Source: Trifolium pratense
Taxonomy: Eukaryota > Streptophyta > Magnoliopsida > Fabales > Fabaceae
Reading direction: 5' to 3'
NCBI RefSeq assembly: GCF_020283565.1
Contig: NC_060060.1
Coordinates: 24,800,001 to 24,864,000, forward strand
DNA length: 64,000 nt
The position numbers were made by a program, and so were the translations under genes. Positions 12,116 to 23,700 of this stretch are shown here, piece by piece. Positions within the stretch are counted from its first letter, which is position 1. Every line of letters begins with the position of its first letter. The notes beneath the pieces were generated by a model. The model worked only from the letters and a program-made list of their open reading frames with translations, had not been told where the DNA came from and did not search any database.

Positions 12116-12960
12116 ACTAAATACATTTTTGAATTTAACATGTTCTAAGGATTTTTTTTTGGTACATATGTTGTAATGGTTTTTTTTACCATAATATTGG
12201 TAGGAACATCGCGTTATATACGTAGGAACCGGAATTCGAACATTGGACACTCCAGTGGAAATTTTATCCTACTTAAACAAAAACAGAAATCAAAATAAAT
12301 TTAATTTCTTTATGAACACTATTATTATTTTTTTTATGGACTATTATTTTACTTAAGTAGCAGAGGGAGTTTATTATATGCCACATACCCATGACCCATG
12401 TGACAAAAATTGAAGGCCGACTACACCAATCCTTCACCCTAAATTTTTTTCCATAAAAAATGAAGGTTGATAATATTAGATTAATATTAGGTTCGGATCA
12501 TGGGATTAATATTAATAAATCTTGGTATTATGCTAGGCCTAACACCTTTACTCGGGTTCAAACTCAAACCCTAACAGTTGTGTATATGTATTTCAGGGCA
12601 TACAAATTAAAAAATCTTAATAATATATAGCTAAACAACATAGTCAAAAAAAAAGAGTTAAATATAGAAGAGAAAATAATGACCATATAAGGAGGACCAT
12701 ATTTGGTAGTGAGGAAGAACCCTTTGAGTAATATCATGTGAATGTTTATCCAGGACACTTTTCCTTGCATCAATCATCATTGGTTTGATATCATGAAGAG
12801 AACCAGAAAGAAGTGAGTAACGTGGCCCCATCACTCCTTGCTTTCGAAAATGCCTAGTTAGTGCATATGGCCTCCAAAAGACAGTTACAAATATTTTCAT
12901 AATCTTTGACATCATAATAGTGAAAGTCACCGTGGCAACAAAATCAATCAGATATCCCAT
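8581..12960 (-). CDS. Cytochrome P450, CYP709B-like, 514 aa, five exons
   Basis: Haem-thiolate monooxygenase of the CYP72 clan, expected on the ER membrane. Exons: 12960-12684, 11900-11677, 10470-10220, 10010-9650 and 9012-8581; the phases join without a stop to 514 codons, the usual family length. An N-terminal hydrophobic anchor is followed by the CYP709-like start [20 protein letters not shown]. Seen in order: [18 protein letters not shown] (C-helix), the I-helix oxygen-binding motif [12 protein letters not shown], the K-helix ExxR in EALRLY, the perf-type region FNPMRF, and the haem-binding loop [11 protein letters not shown] with the axial Cys. All key residues are present, so the enzyme looks functional. 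Line-by-line similarity to Arabidopsis CYP709B proteins, as I remember them, is strong. Arabidopsis CYP709B3 is linked to ABA and salt responses; the substrate here is unknown. The first donor is TATATG/GTCATT, a weak site supported by reading phase. Confidence 0.9.
9361..9555 (-). mobile_element. SINE-like repeat in the last P450 intron
   Basis: The minus strand carries an A-box-like start (cttggttggcctagtg), then a B-box-like ggttcgattctcc (seen on the plus strand as gagaatcgaacct), and ends in a T-rich region on the plus strand. It lies wholly inside the intron 9013-9649. No other full copy was found in the window. Confidence 0.45.
10083..10190 (+). mobile_element. SINE family B relic
   Basis: It contains the family-B body: cgcaactgtgatcaggagg, then ggaaccacttgatgtcagaa, then ccgattaagcggt, ending ggtggtgaaaa. 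It lies in the short P450 intron 10011-10219. The 5' pol III box part is mostly missing. The fullest copy is at about 47884-48038. Confidence 0.6.
11120..11491. mobile_element. Non-autonomous hAT element with perfect 8-bp TSD, in P450 intron 2
   Basis: It begins CAGCAGCGGAACTAGG and ends with the inverse, CCTGGTTTCGCCATTG. It is flanked on both sides by CCTAACTC (11112-11119 and 11492-11499). Termini plus a perfect 8-bp duplication identify a hAT-type insertion. At 372 bp it has no coding capacity. It sits between P450 exons 2 and 3 and should be removed by splicing. Confidence 0.85.
12010..12110. repeat. Microsatellite: (CAT)n then (TA)40
   Basis: A short run of cat/atc repeats (about 12010-12030) is followed by an uninterrupted TA run to 12110. 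It lies in P450 intron 1 and should be highly length-variable between accessions. The open frames through it are artefacts. Confidence 0.95.
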
Positions 12961-13004
12961 TTTTTTTGTGTAATATTTTTGTATCTTGGTATCTTTGGTA
13001 TTTG

Positions 13005-13012
13005 TATATAAG
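13005..13012 (-). promoter_or_regulatory. Possible TATA box of the P450 gene
   Basis: The minus strand reads TTATATAC at about 45-50 bp upstream of the ATG at 12960, followed by a CT-rich leader. It is close to the start codon, so the 5' UTR would be very short; treat as tentative. Confidence 0.3.
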
Positions 13013-15087
13013 AGACAGAGAGGGAGAAAAGATATTGCTAGCTCTTAGATTAATTTTTGGTGTGAGCTCGGTTGGTTAAATATATATACTAGTAAGGTGT
13101 TGAATGTGGTCGTGTCGTACGTAGACTTTTCTTTTGTGTGCGTGTCAAGATTATTTTTATTTAGGATTGTGAACTCGTTGATTTTTATAAATGTTGTTTT
13201 TTCATCAAATGTGGAAGAATTTAAGAAATTGTTGGGAAACTACTTCCACAAGATGATGTCATGACATAATGTCCTATTTACGTAATCAAGAATTTTTTTT
13301 GGTTTGGTTTAGAGGTCACAACATCAAGTGTTCCAACCCCCTCTCGATTGTAATTGCGGGAATTGAACCGCTATTTTCCCTATTAAGTTCGACGCCAATT
13401 ATCACTGAACTAATTAACTAACGATAATAATTAAGAATTTTGTTAACGAGTGATGGAAAATGAGGCTTACAATTTCATATACAGCCTTAGTCATATGCAT
13501 TTACATGGTCACGGAACAGAAACCAAATCTGATTTGATTTTTTGGTGATGCTGCCTTTAGCAAATACTACGAAAAAAGCATGGAAGAAGATCTTGGCAGT
13601 TGATGTGATATTATTTGTGCAATATTTTCTTTAGGAGATATTTTTGTATGGTTACAAGAGCTTAGACTCATTTTTGGGTCACACTCAAAAAAATATTATA
13701 CTATTATTTAGTAATTTGAAAAGTAAATATTATTTATTATTTTCTCATGTACTTGTTTTGTTTTTTGTTTTTTTTTAAATGATATTTTAACAATTAAAAG
13801 TTGATAATTTTTGGACAACTCACTCTTTCATATTCTCATTATATTCTTAGGAGAAAACTTATATGCATTTCTTTAGATGCAGTTTTCCTGTTTCTCTCAC
13901 AAAAAAGTAGTTATTTATATTTTTTAATTAAAAAAAGAAAATGCGTCAAAAAAATTAAAAAAAGAAAAAGAAAAAGAAAATTGTTTTTAAATAAAAATAA
14001 CTTCTCTCATGTATCTAACACAGTAAGAACTGTGTGGAACTGTACATAAGTTTAATCCATATTCTTATTCTCTCTTCCTTTCACTATTGTTTTTGTAAGT
14101 GCGACCAAAGAATTGGTCTATAGCCTATACTCTTGTGACCACACATGAATTATTTATTTTTCAGTTACACTACACACAAAATAGTCCCTAACACTTAGTC
14201 AGGCCATCTCTCTACCGATGTGAGACTCTTAACACTCTCCCTAAACCACCCACCCCCTAACCCGGCTACACCATCCCGAATTTTCACAATCTCCCTCCAC
14301 CAAGAAGATCCCCGCCCCCCTCACTCTCTCTCCATCCCATAACGAGCTGTCAACACCCTAAATCACAAACCCCCTTTGTCAACTAGAATCCTCCAATACC
14401 ATTTACCTAAAAGAGCTAAATTAAACTCCTTCAGCCGTCTAACCCCAACCCTCCATACTCCATACACAAGCATAAAATTAAAACCAAACAACGAATATCC
14501 GAAAATTTGGATTAGCAACGTCTCAAAAGAAGAAATAACATATTCAAAAAATACAATGAAAGTAAACAACTGAAATAAAATAAAGTTCCCCCATTAATAT
14601 ATATGGTATATTATTTTTTTTTTGTTGCAATCGAATATATATGGTATATGGATCACCCAAAAAACAACTATTCATAAAAAAATATGGTAGATGAATATCT
14701 CATAGTATATGGTAGTGCCGGTGACCACTATGCTATTAGATAAAAAGAAAATAAAAATTATTTGATTCATCAATATTCAAAATACATATTTTGCACATAA
14801 ATTGTTCGATGAAGGTTATGATAAATAATTTAAAAGTTAATTTAAAGTAGCTTTTTTAATTTTTTAAGTATCTTTTTAAGTATCTTGAATGTAGATTACA
14901 AATGTATTTCTTTATAAGGTTTTGTTTTTTTCTCAATCATTTATATATTTTTTTAGAGGGAAACTTGCCAACCATATTGAAATGCATTATTATACTCTCT
15001 TTGTTTACCAACCTTGGTTTCAACGTTCAACTTCGTTTCCATAAACAATCAGAAATTCATTGGAAATTCATTATTGTAGCTTCTGAA
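13013..15087. other. Intergenic stretch with repeat relics
   Basis: Upstream region shared by the divergent P450 and translocator genes. Contents: a minus-strand SINE family-B relic at about 13300-13430 (B-box-like gggaattgaacc on the plus strand); at about 13845-13915 a tract resembling one arm of the Mutator-type MITE at 28699-28880; a dead LINE fragment at about 14205-14480; otherwise AT-rich DNA. The plus-strand frame running through 14902-15426 only includes the true translocator start at 15088. Confidence 0.5.
14205..14480 (-). pseudogene. Dead LINE reverse transcriptase fragment
   Basis: On the minus strand the reading VGVRRLKEFNLALLGKWYW then RILVDKGGL matches the conserved segment that follows the RT domain in plant LINEs. 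The next tract gives FRVLTARYGME and SSWWREIVKIRDGV after in-frame stops. Both ends are missing. This segment lies just upstream, in LINE order, of the RT zinc-binding region preserved at 5500-6565, but the two are separate copies in opposite orientation. Confidence 0.7.
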
Positions 15088-18000
15088 ATGTCTTCTGTAA
15101 CCAACCCAGTTCTCATATCAGTTCAAAGACCTCAAATTTCTGCACTTTTTTTGTTACCTAAAAGAGTTTCAACTTCAACAAGTTATGGATTGTTGAAATC
15201 TAGAACAGTACTTCAACATGAGGCTACAAATTCAAGCTTATCTTTCTCTCCATTGGTGAAAGGTTTGAGATTAAGAGAAAGAAGGTTTCCGGTTGTTGCA
15301 GCCTTAGCAGCAGATGCTGATGATAGTGAAATTGGAATCACTAAAGGGTTAGTTACACACTTCATATTATATTTTGTTGTAATGAAAGAAGAAAAAAAAA
15401 TAGCTTATAGAGTCGGTTCGGGTTGACTTATTGTTGTCTCAGTTATCTATTAACATAAACACTTGAGAGACTGTTTGAGAAAGTTTATTGAAATTGTGAT
15501 ATGTTCATAAGCAGTTGTCAGCTTATTTCCACAAGCTCTTTGGAATTGCTTATGAAAACAGCTTATAGTCTATATGAAAATTATGTTTTATACATAAACA
15601 TAGCTTATGTGATAAACATGTATAATTAAGTATATAATTAATTACAAACACATTTGCAAACTTGCAACCTTATTTAACTGTAATTTTCTGCAATATCAAA
15701 AATCATGACGCGGCTACTACAATTAGATTATGATTTAATACATTGTGTTTAACTTTTTCTGATGTTTGCTTTTTTTTTTTTTCTTTTTTTTTAATTCTTT
15801 TGATTATTGATGTCAAATTACAGGTCTGTCCAATCCTCAAAGAGTTTTGGAGAGAAATTTCCTGCATTGGTTACTGGTTTCTTTTTCTTTATGTGGTAAG
15901 AATTCGTCCGATTTTCAACGATTACTTCTTAGGTTATGTTATCATGAGAAAAATCTGAGACAGCAAAAAGAGAATCTAAAATGCTAAAGGAGGAACATTA
16001 AAATAATGAAATCATATATTTATGTGTTCTGAAATTGTCCTATACTTTCTATGCAGGTACTTCTTAAATGTGATTTTCAACATACTCAACAAGAAAGTCT
16101 ACAATTATTTTCCATATCCATAGTATGTTTTCCTCAAGGATTAACTTTATAATTAGGCCAAGATAACTGTTCTTTCTAGTTTAACACAACATAATTGTTT
16201 AGCATTTTATCGATTTTTTCCCTTAACATACGCTAATCTTTTCAAATTCTTTTTCAGTTTTGTTTCTGTTGTACATCTCCTTGTAGGGGTGGTATATTGC
16301 CTTATTAGCTGGGGTGTAGGCCTACCAAAACGTGCAGTAAGTTACTTTCTGTTTATTATTATCTTTTAATCGATATTTTCAAAACCGGACAAAAGGTTGA
16401 ACTGGTGAGACCTCCGGATAAGGTTCAATCTGTTGAACCACGGTTGAACTGAATGACTAATAAATAAATACCGCTTGAACCGTAGTTTGATCAGGTTTTA
16501 AGAGACTAAGAGCTGATTGCTATTTAACTAGCAAGCAGACCGGCCAGTTCTTGGTTCAACCAGCGGACTGGTCAGTTATTGGTCCGGTTTGGTTCTGAAA
16601 ACTTTGATTTTAGTTCTCAACTATGAAGGCATAGTATAGTATACATTTCAATAACATGTTTTTTTTTCTCCTATCAGCCAATGAATAAGGAGCTCTTGCT
16701 TCTATTGACTCCAGTTGCATTTTGTCATGCCCTTGGTCATGTCATGTCTAATGTATCATTTGCTGCTGTTGCTGTGTCTTTTACACATACTATAAAAGGT
16801 ATTAAAAATTTCTTACAAAAATATGATCACTTCTTCTCAATTAAAATTGAAGGACTAATTTGTTATTTCGTAAATTTAGAGGACCAAACTACTCAATCTT
16901 AACAATTTCTCCAAACAAGTCCGAAACATGAATGTTTGAGGAAACATACTAATCATGAATTTTTCATTGACTTGTCCAAGTATTCATATTCATTGATCAA
17001 TACAGGCTAAGAATTAATAATCTGTTGTATTTTCTCTTTTGTAGCTTTGGAGCCATTTTTCAATGCTTCAGCTTCTCAGTTTGTGTTAGGCCAACATATT
17101 CCTCTGTCTCTGTGGCTATCTTTGACTCCTGTTGTTCTAGGTAAGCTTTTGTCTGTTCTTATTTCTTGCTGGTTGATTCAAAGAAGAGCTTTCTTATTTC
17201 TTGTCACATGATAGTAACTCACGTGCCACGTTAGCATATGTGGCAAGACATGCTGATGTGACATGTGCGTCACTGTCCACGTGCGCGTTGATTTGGTCAA
17301 AATCAGTGGGAGCCAACCTTTTGCAAAAGGGGCTAAACCTAGGGGCTCCTAAAAGTGCTATTATGAAAGTTAGGGGGATAAAATCTCAAGTTTTTGAAAG
17401 TTAGGGACCAAAAGTGCAATTTAGCCTATCTTATTTTTTCTGTTTATAAGTCACCTATGCTCAATTATATACTTATAATTCATGTATCAAATTCTTATAA
17501 CTTGGTAGTTTACTTTCATAATGATAATTTATTATTTATTTACTGATATATGAATTTCAATCTTAGGTGTATCAATGGCATCACTAACTGAACTATCTTT
17601 CAACTGGACTGGTTTCATTAGTGCTATGATTTCAAATATAGCATTTACATACAGAAGTTTATATTCTAAGAAAGCAATGGTAACATCTTTTTCCACATTA
17701 TTACTTTTGCTCACAAGCTTTTCTGAATAGAAATGTTTTACCATCTTTTACATAATCCAAATTATTTTAAACTTTAACAGACTGGAATGGACAGTACAAA
17801 TGTATATGCGTATATTTCAGTGATCGCACTCGCCTTTTGTATCCCGCCAGCAATACTTGTAAGTTCATTTGCTACAAAAACTAGCAAAAGGTTTAACTTT
17901 AGGGTTAAATGTTTTTAGTCCTTAAAAAAAATGAGTGCTTTAAGTCCCTACGTATAGTCAAATTTTTTTGTAGGGACTAAACATTGAAATCGTGAATTTT

Positions 18001-18856
18001 GCGGGGACTATAAACATATTTAACATTTAATGTTACTATTGATTTCTTTGTCAATTTGTGACTTTTGGGTGCTTTCAGATTGAGGGACCCCAACTAATGG
18101 AATTTGGATTTAAAAATGCTATTGCCAAAGTAGGACTGATCAAGTTTTTGTCTGATCTTTTCTGGATTGGAATGTTTTACCATCTTTATAATCAGGTATC
18201 CTTGTGTTTTAGTTAATAGTTTATTATTTCTATGTTTGGTACTTTTCATCTTTGCAAACTTAAGTTGAGGTAAAATATAATGAATTTTTCACAATCTTTT
18301 TGTTTTATAATTGCAGCTTGCTACTAATACTTTGGAACGTGTTGCACCACTAACACATGCAGTTGGAAATGTGTTGAAGAGAGTTTTTGTCATTGGATTC
18401 TCCATAGTAGTTTTTGGTAATTAATTTGATTTTCTTATAATTTTTTTAACTTCAACTTTGTTATACTATACTCATATTTTATTTGAGTTTGACATTATAA
18501 TGTAAGAAGTTCAAAACTTCAAATATCCTCAGAGACGATTGTAAAATGGTTATTAGTGACGATTATTTAACAATAACTCTGATGTTCTATTCTAACATTT
18601 TGCGAATTTCTGCAGGCAACACAATATCCACACAAACTGGCATTGGCACTGCTATTGCAATTGCAGGTGTTGCTGTCTATTCTCTAATAAAAGCAAACAT
18701 GGAAGAGCAAAAACGGGTAAACTTTGATTAAAAATTCTATTTTCTTTATCTTTTTCTCTAAATTATCATCCCCTAAAGAGAAGTAGTAGCATTTCCACTA
18801 TAAACTTTAATATTTTCATTCCATTTCAGAAAGCTGCTGCAGCCCTTGCATCTTAA
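15088..18856 (+). CDS. TPT: Chloroplast triose-phosphate/phosphate translocator, 409 aa, 12 exons
   Basis: Inner-envelope antiporter that exports triose phosphate and 3-phosphoglycerate from the chloroplast in exchange for phosphate. Exons: 15088-15347, 15824-15895, 16057-16122, 16258-16336, 16678-16798, 17045-17140, 17567-17679, 17781-17858, 18079-18195, 18317-18416, 18616-18716 and 18830-18856. All have GT-AG borders and phases summing to 1230 nt. Exon 1 is a Ser- and Arg-rich transit peptide; the mature part starts near [13 protein letters not shown]. Family landmarks: [82 protein letters not shown] and [19 protein letters not shown], the last carrying the conserved Lys-Arg of the substrate site. 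The wording fits TPT better than the PEP, glucose-6-phosphate or xylulose-phosphate transporters. The Ala-rich C-terminus (KAAAALAS) is on a 27-nt last exon. Introns hold several small transposon remnants. Confidence 0.95.
16371..16610. mobile_element. hAT-like element in translocator intron 4
   Basis: Terminal tracts attttcaaaaccggac and (inverted) ggtccggtttggttctgaaaa resemble the ends of the larger element at 21388-22422. The interior repeats aaccggtt-like motifs. Eight-base flanks are not a clean match (ttttaat against ttttagt), so the exact ends are uncertain. Confidence 0.55.
17200..17430. repeat. Dispersed repeat in translocator intron 6
   Basis: It contains acgtgccacgttagcatatg near the left and gttagggaccaaaagtgcaa near the right, phrases typical of abundant plant repeats of the 'remaining LTR or LINE tail' type. 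The open frame at 17201-17404 is intronic and not a gene. A partial echo (cacgtgtttgtccacatatg and ggtctcttacg) occurs at about 28020-28500. Confidence 0.45.
17900..18032. mobile_element. Legume-type MITE in translocator intron 8
   Basis: The left end GGGTTAAATGTTTTTAGTCC is mirrored by ggggactataaacatattta at the right. This is the same family as 45348-45531, whose ends read gttaaatatgcttttagtcc and ggactaaaaacatatttaac. It is short, non-coding and bounded by terminal inverted repeats. Superfamily not determined. Confidence 0.6.
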
Positions 18857-20723
18857 TGGATGTTCTTTCTTTGATCAGCAATACTGGATCAAGTTGGCAT
18901 AAATTAAGTGATATGATATGAGAAGTATTCAGAGGATCCAATATTTGATAACATGTTTCATTGTTTGTGTGCCTTGAAAAGTAAAAGTATTTAGAGGTAG
19001 AAAAAGTGATTTTGCTTCATTTTGTTCCTGTTTTAGTATTTATATGCTTCTGTATAATTGCACTACTTGAAGATCTTAGTTAATGAGTATTTATCTGCAC
19101 AATTTGAGTGCAGGGTTTAACCCAGCATATGTTGCTTGCACCAAAATGTACGAGAAAACAATTTGGAGATAATATATTATTATTTACTAGTTTCTCTCAT
19201 GCATACACAAAAGAAATTCCCCAAGCTCTTTCATACCTCACCCTTCTCTTTCTTGCATCTAATAGTTGAAATGCTCATGTGTGGCAACCATTGGTTTAAA
19301 ACTTATGCAGTCGCGGTCGCGGTGGTACAAAAGGGTAATTTTGTGACATGTAAAGAACGATAATAAGGCATTGCATTTGAGTAAGAAAATAGACTAAATA
19401 AAAGCAAAAGCCTAATAAATTGAATCTGGACAGTTGAATATTGTACAAAATCGTCTTCATTTCTCAAAAGAAAGTGTATTCTATTACTCAAATTTAATTT
19501 TCATTTGCTCTGTCCTCTGGTGAAGAACATTGAACCCACGTCAAGAATGGATTGATATTGTCATAGCTGCACTCAAAGGCACATTCATGCAGCAGGTTAT
19601 AACCACAACACGAACAATTTCTTCTACACTGTCATTATTTAACTTCAATTTGATTGCATAAGGCAAGTGAAGATCAATCCGAGAAAGTAACTCACCATAT
19701 AATAACTCACATATATCTTCAGATGAATATGGTGTTAATTTTGTGTTCTTTTAAATTATTAGATTATTTCTTTACCACAAAACACTTATTTTGCATGTGA
19801 CAAGTTAACATCGTTCTTGATCTGAACAGAGCAGATTTTCTCTTAGGTTCACCTCCCATTCACAATCGTTAAATACTACTTATTAGTGTTATTTTACACA
19901 TTTCATAAGCAAGCACCGAATGAAAAATGTTGTCATTATTTGCAGCAGAAAGAAATACAACCACAGGTCCATACAATTAGGATTGTAATTCTTTTACAAG
20001 GTTTCCAAATCCTTGCAGCTTCTAGTCGTTAGAAGTGGTTGTCAAAGTAGGAAGTGCCAAAAAGAAAATTAAGAACCACAAAAGAAATGTCTACTTTAAT
20101 ATCATCTATCCTATTGATTTTGGATCTGTCCTACAATTATTTCAAAGAACACTTATACTAGGAAGTTCACTGCTCAGATACCCCTAAAGCAAATTCCATC
20201 TTCAAACACCCTTCCCGCTTCATAAACACATAAATACAGATACGAAAATTCCTTGCATCAATCTGCCATGGCAAACCTCAGAGTATCATCCATAAATCCA
20301 TAAATATACATACAGGGATTCTCTTGGAAATGGATGCAACAAAAGAATTACCGATTGGCTTATAAAAAAATTCATTTTGACATCAATGGCAGGTCACGTG
20401 CACCTGCCAAGAAGAAATACTATTGTATATCAATATGAAGAGTGGCTTTCGTACCAAGACCATTCAATTCAACTTCAAGGATATGAATGTGGCAAGACAA
20501 ATACAACCCTCTAATGCCAAAGAATAAGGGGAGGGAGGGATTACAAATAAAATAATGCAAGGTAGCCCTTCGAAACAGTCACTCCCGTATGTACCTGTGA
20601 GTGTGAGTGAAAGAAACAAGACTCTTACCAAAATGTACAACACTACAATGCAAATGTAAATATCACAAAAATATCCTTGTTGAGATAAATTATCGCACGA
20701 GAAAAGGAGACAAAACTTACCAA
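18857..20723. other. Translocator 3' UTR and intergenic DNA
   Basis: The first few hundred bases hold the translocator 3' UTR. The remainder separates it from the 3' end of the convergent minus-strand PPR gene, whose own 3' UTR probably occupies part of 20100-20723. No further gene or clear repeat was recognised. Confidence 0.5.
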
Positions 20724-23700
20724 TCAAGCCATTTCCATACTGTAATCAAGATTAAACAGCATGTTTCGTCGGGCTTCTGAACCCAGACGGTAATTGGAAG
20801 ATCGAGAGAGTGACTCCAGTCGTTGATCGCTTTCATAATCCGACTCTCGTATGCATCGCCTTCTGACCTTTTTTAGTGTCCCTCTCATCGGTTCAAATCC
20901 AGCAGATATCTGCAAATAAATTTGACATGTAAACAACCTTTGCAGGAAAAATATACGCAGTACATTGGTTTTTAAAACAGAATCATGTAATTACCATATC
21001 ATCAATCACTGCCAGAGCAGATTTGACATCACGGTTAATCAGGTGGGCATCAACAAGCACGGAATATGACTTTGCATTAGGTTTGACACCCAAACTTACT
21101 AGGTGCTCAAACACCTTTGAAGCTTCATGTGTCTGCCAAAAGATAATTGAGTAGTAAGTAATTAATGAGTTTGACACATCAGACCCTGCTGTAAACACAT
21201 AATAAATAAACAAGTAGTAAAAGAACATTTAAAAGAAAATCTGCTAGGATACCGGGTTTGGCCCTAAGCCCAATAAGGGGGCCGAGTCATTTTCAATTAG
21301 AGCCATATTGATTAGGTTTGGCAAATAGCTTATCATGTCTTCTATGAGGAGTAATGGCCCTGGGATTACAAGGGGCTTTCCTTTTGTCAGTGTTTCAAAA
21401 ACCGGACCGAACCGGCCGGTTGGACCGGGAACCGGGGGTGCAGCGGTCTGGTCTGGCTTCTGGACCGGGTATGCAGTTAAACCGCTCAGAACCGGGAAAA
21501 ACCTGTGAACAGACAGTTTTGAAAACCGGCGGTTTGACTGCTTTTTTTTTCCTTTTTTCATCGGCGCTGAAACATCGTTTTTTGATTTTTTTTTTTTAAT
21601 AAAAATTTAAATATAGCAGAATCAGAATGAAAAAACGAAATTAGAAATATGAATGAGAAAGAGAAAAAGAGACTGAGATTCAGTGAGGAAGATAACTGAA
21701 TAGTGAATAGAACAAATTATCCTGCAATAGCCTGTGGTGATTCTTGTTGAGAAGGGCAATTGCAAACATAGAATGAAAACATGAAAAAGAAGAAAGAAAT
21801 AAAGAGTATTGTCCTACAAATGAAATGGCCAAGCAGCTAGCAGTCAAGCTTTCATGTGTAGAAAAATACTGTAATTTCGTAAGTAGAAAAAGAGAGAGAT
21901 GAGAGAAAGAATTGAAGAATAAAAAATGGAATTGAGAGTAAACCATGAGACTTGATATCACTACCACGTTTCTTTACTGCACATTGGTCTAGGAAATTGG
22001 AGTAAAGTCTTAGTCTAGAGTAGACACTCAAAAACTACTAGATAATAATACTTTAATGCCTTGAGTACTATTTGTGAGTTTCAAGAAAAAAGATGGGACA
22101 ATTCTATGAACTTTGAAGAGACCAAGACAACTTTTCAGAATAATAACAAATAAATATAAATAATAATAATATTATATAAATACCTGTGGTTGATAATTTT
22201 AGTTTCTTAATATCTCATGATATTTTTTAAATTTATTTAGAGACTAAGTCATCCAGTTCAACATAGTTTAATACCTATACAGTTTTTTATAGACACCGGT
22301 TCATTCAACCGGTTTAATCAGGTTTATCATGCGGTTTGACCAGTGACCCGGTGGTTCGACCAATGAACCAGTGACCTAGTACCCTCACCGGTCCGATGTC
22401 CGGTCCGGTTTTTAAATCACCGCCTTTTGTAATACATTATTTTCAATCAATAATACAGGTTCTTCCCTTTAAAATCTGAGTCCTATCAAGATCTGTATGT
22501 CTCTATCATCTTATGCACTAAATATAACTACCAATTATGTTTGTTTTTTAAATGTAGTCCCCAATGACCCCCCAAAAAAAGCAGTTCAAATGACAAAGAG
22601 GAGTGGATGTGAGGGGCACTAACAGCAATATATGTCAAATATCATGACTGCAAAACACAAGCAAAACTAGTTTTAAGATCAATGGTGGTAAAGAGAATAG
22701 GCAGAAATATTGTTTAAGAAAAGGTGAGCAGGGGAGCATGATCAATCACCTTCTTGAGCTTCCCAAAGGCATACATCAGGCCATTGTAGGAATGAATATC
22801 AGGGGTCAACCCAAAAGTAGATCCAATTGATTCAAAAGTTTGATAAGCTCGATCAAGGTCCCATATGTTTGCACATCCTACAATGACGCAGTTCAGTGCG
22901 GCAACAGACTTGTATGGACGTTCAGCACGGCTTAAATTCTCCAGTTGAAAATAAACCTAAATAGAACATGACATGATTAGATCATGCTGCAAATGAATAT
23001 ATCATGGTGGCATTGGCAATTTAATATATCATGCCACCAGATGCAAAAAGGTAGTATAAATGCTATGCATTTCAAAGTAAAAAATAATTTTGCTAAAAAA
23101 TAATTTTGCTAAAAAATATATATTTAGTAAATACACACATAAATATTAGTAAACATAATGTCAATGTAAAAATAGTAGCAAAATTGGATTAATAACAAAT
23201 CCTACAGGTAAGCTAATAGTGATAGTTTTCTTCAACAAAAAGAAAGACATACAGTATCCAAAGTTTCAAAACCCTTCTTGGAGCATGCCACAACCAATGG
23301 ATGTAAAGAAGTAAATGGGCAGAACAAGTCGTCAGCTTCTTGATTGGAATCTCCATAAGCACACTCATAGTCATGGAGAGTACCAAATGCATTTTGTAGT
23401 TTCCCCAGTGATGCAAGAGCATATATCTTTCCAAGATAAGATTCTGGATTTGGAACCTTCTTTTTACGCAATGAGCGGTCCAAAACAGCCCATGCTGCTC
23501 CCAGCAGCTCAGAATTATAGGTTCTACCTGCAGTCAACAAAGCTGACACGACTAAACCTTCATTTACAGAAAGCAACACCTGAGGTCTTGCAAGTTCACC
23601 CTTTACAATCCATCGAGCCATAAACTCCAGTGCATAATAGGCTAACTTGCTATTATCCTCTCGAATTGCAACTTCAGCTATAAAAATGCACAAGTTCCAG

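Noticed and set aside
11915..12250. Frames with Tyr-Ile runs
   Set aside because: Translation of the TA microsatellite within a P450 intron.
20464..20727. Frame beyond the PPR stop
   Set aside because: Lies in the 3' UTR; the PPR reading frame ends with TGA at 20724-20726.
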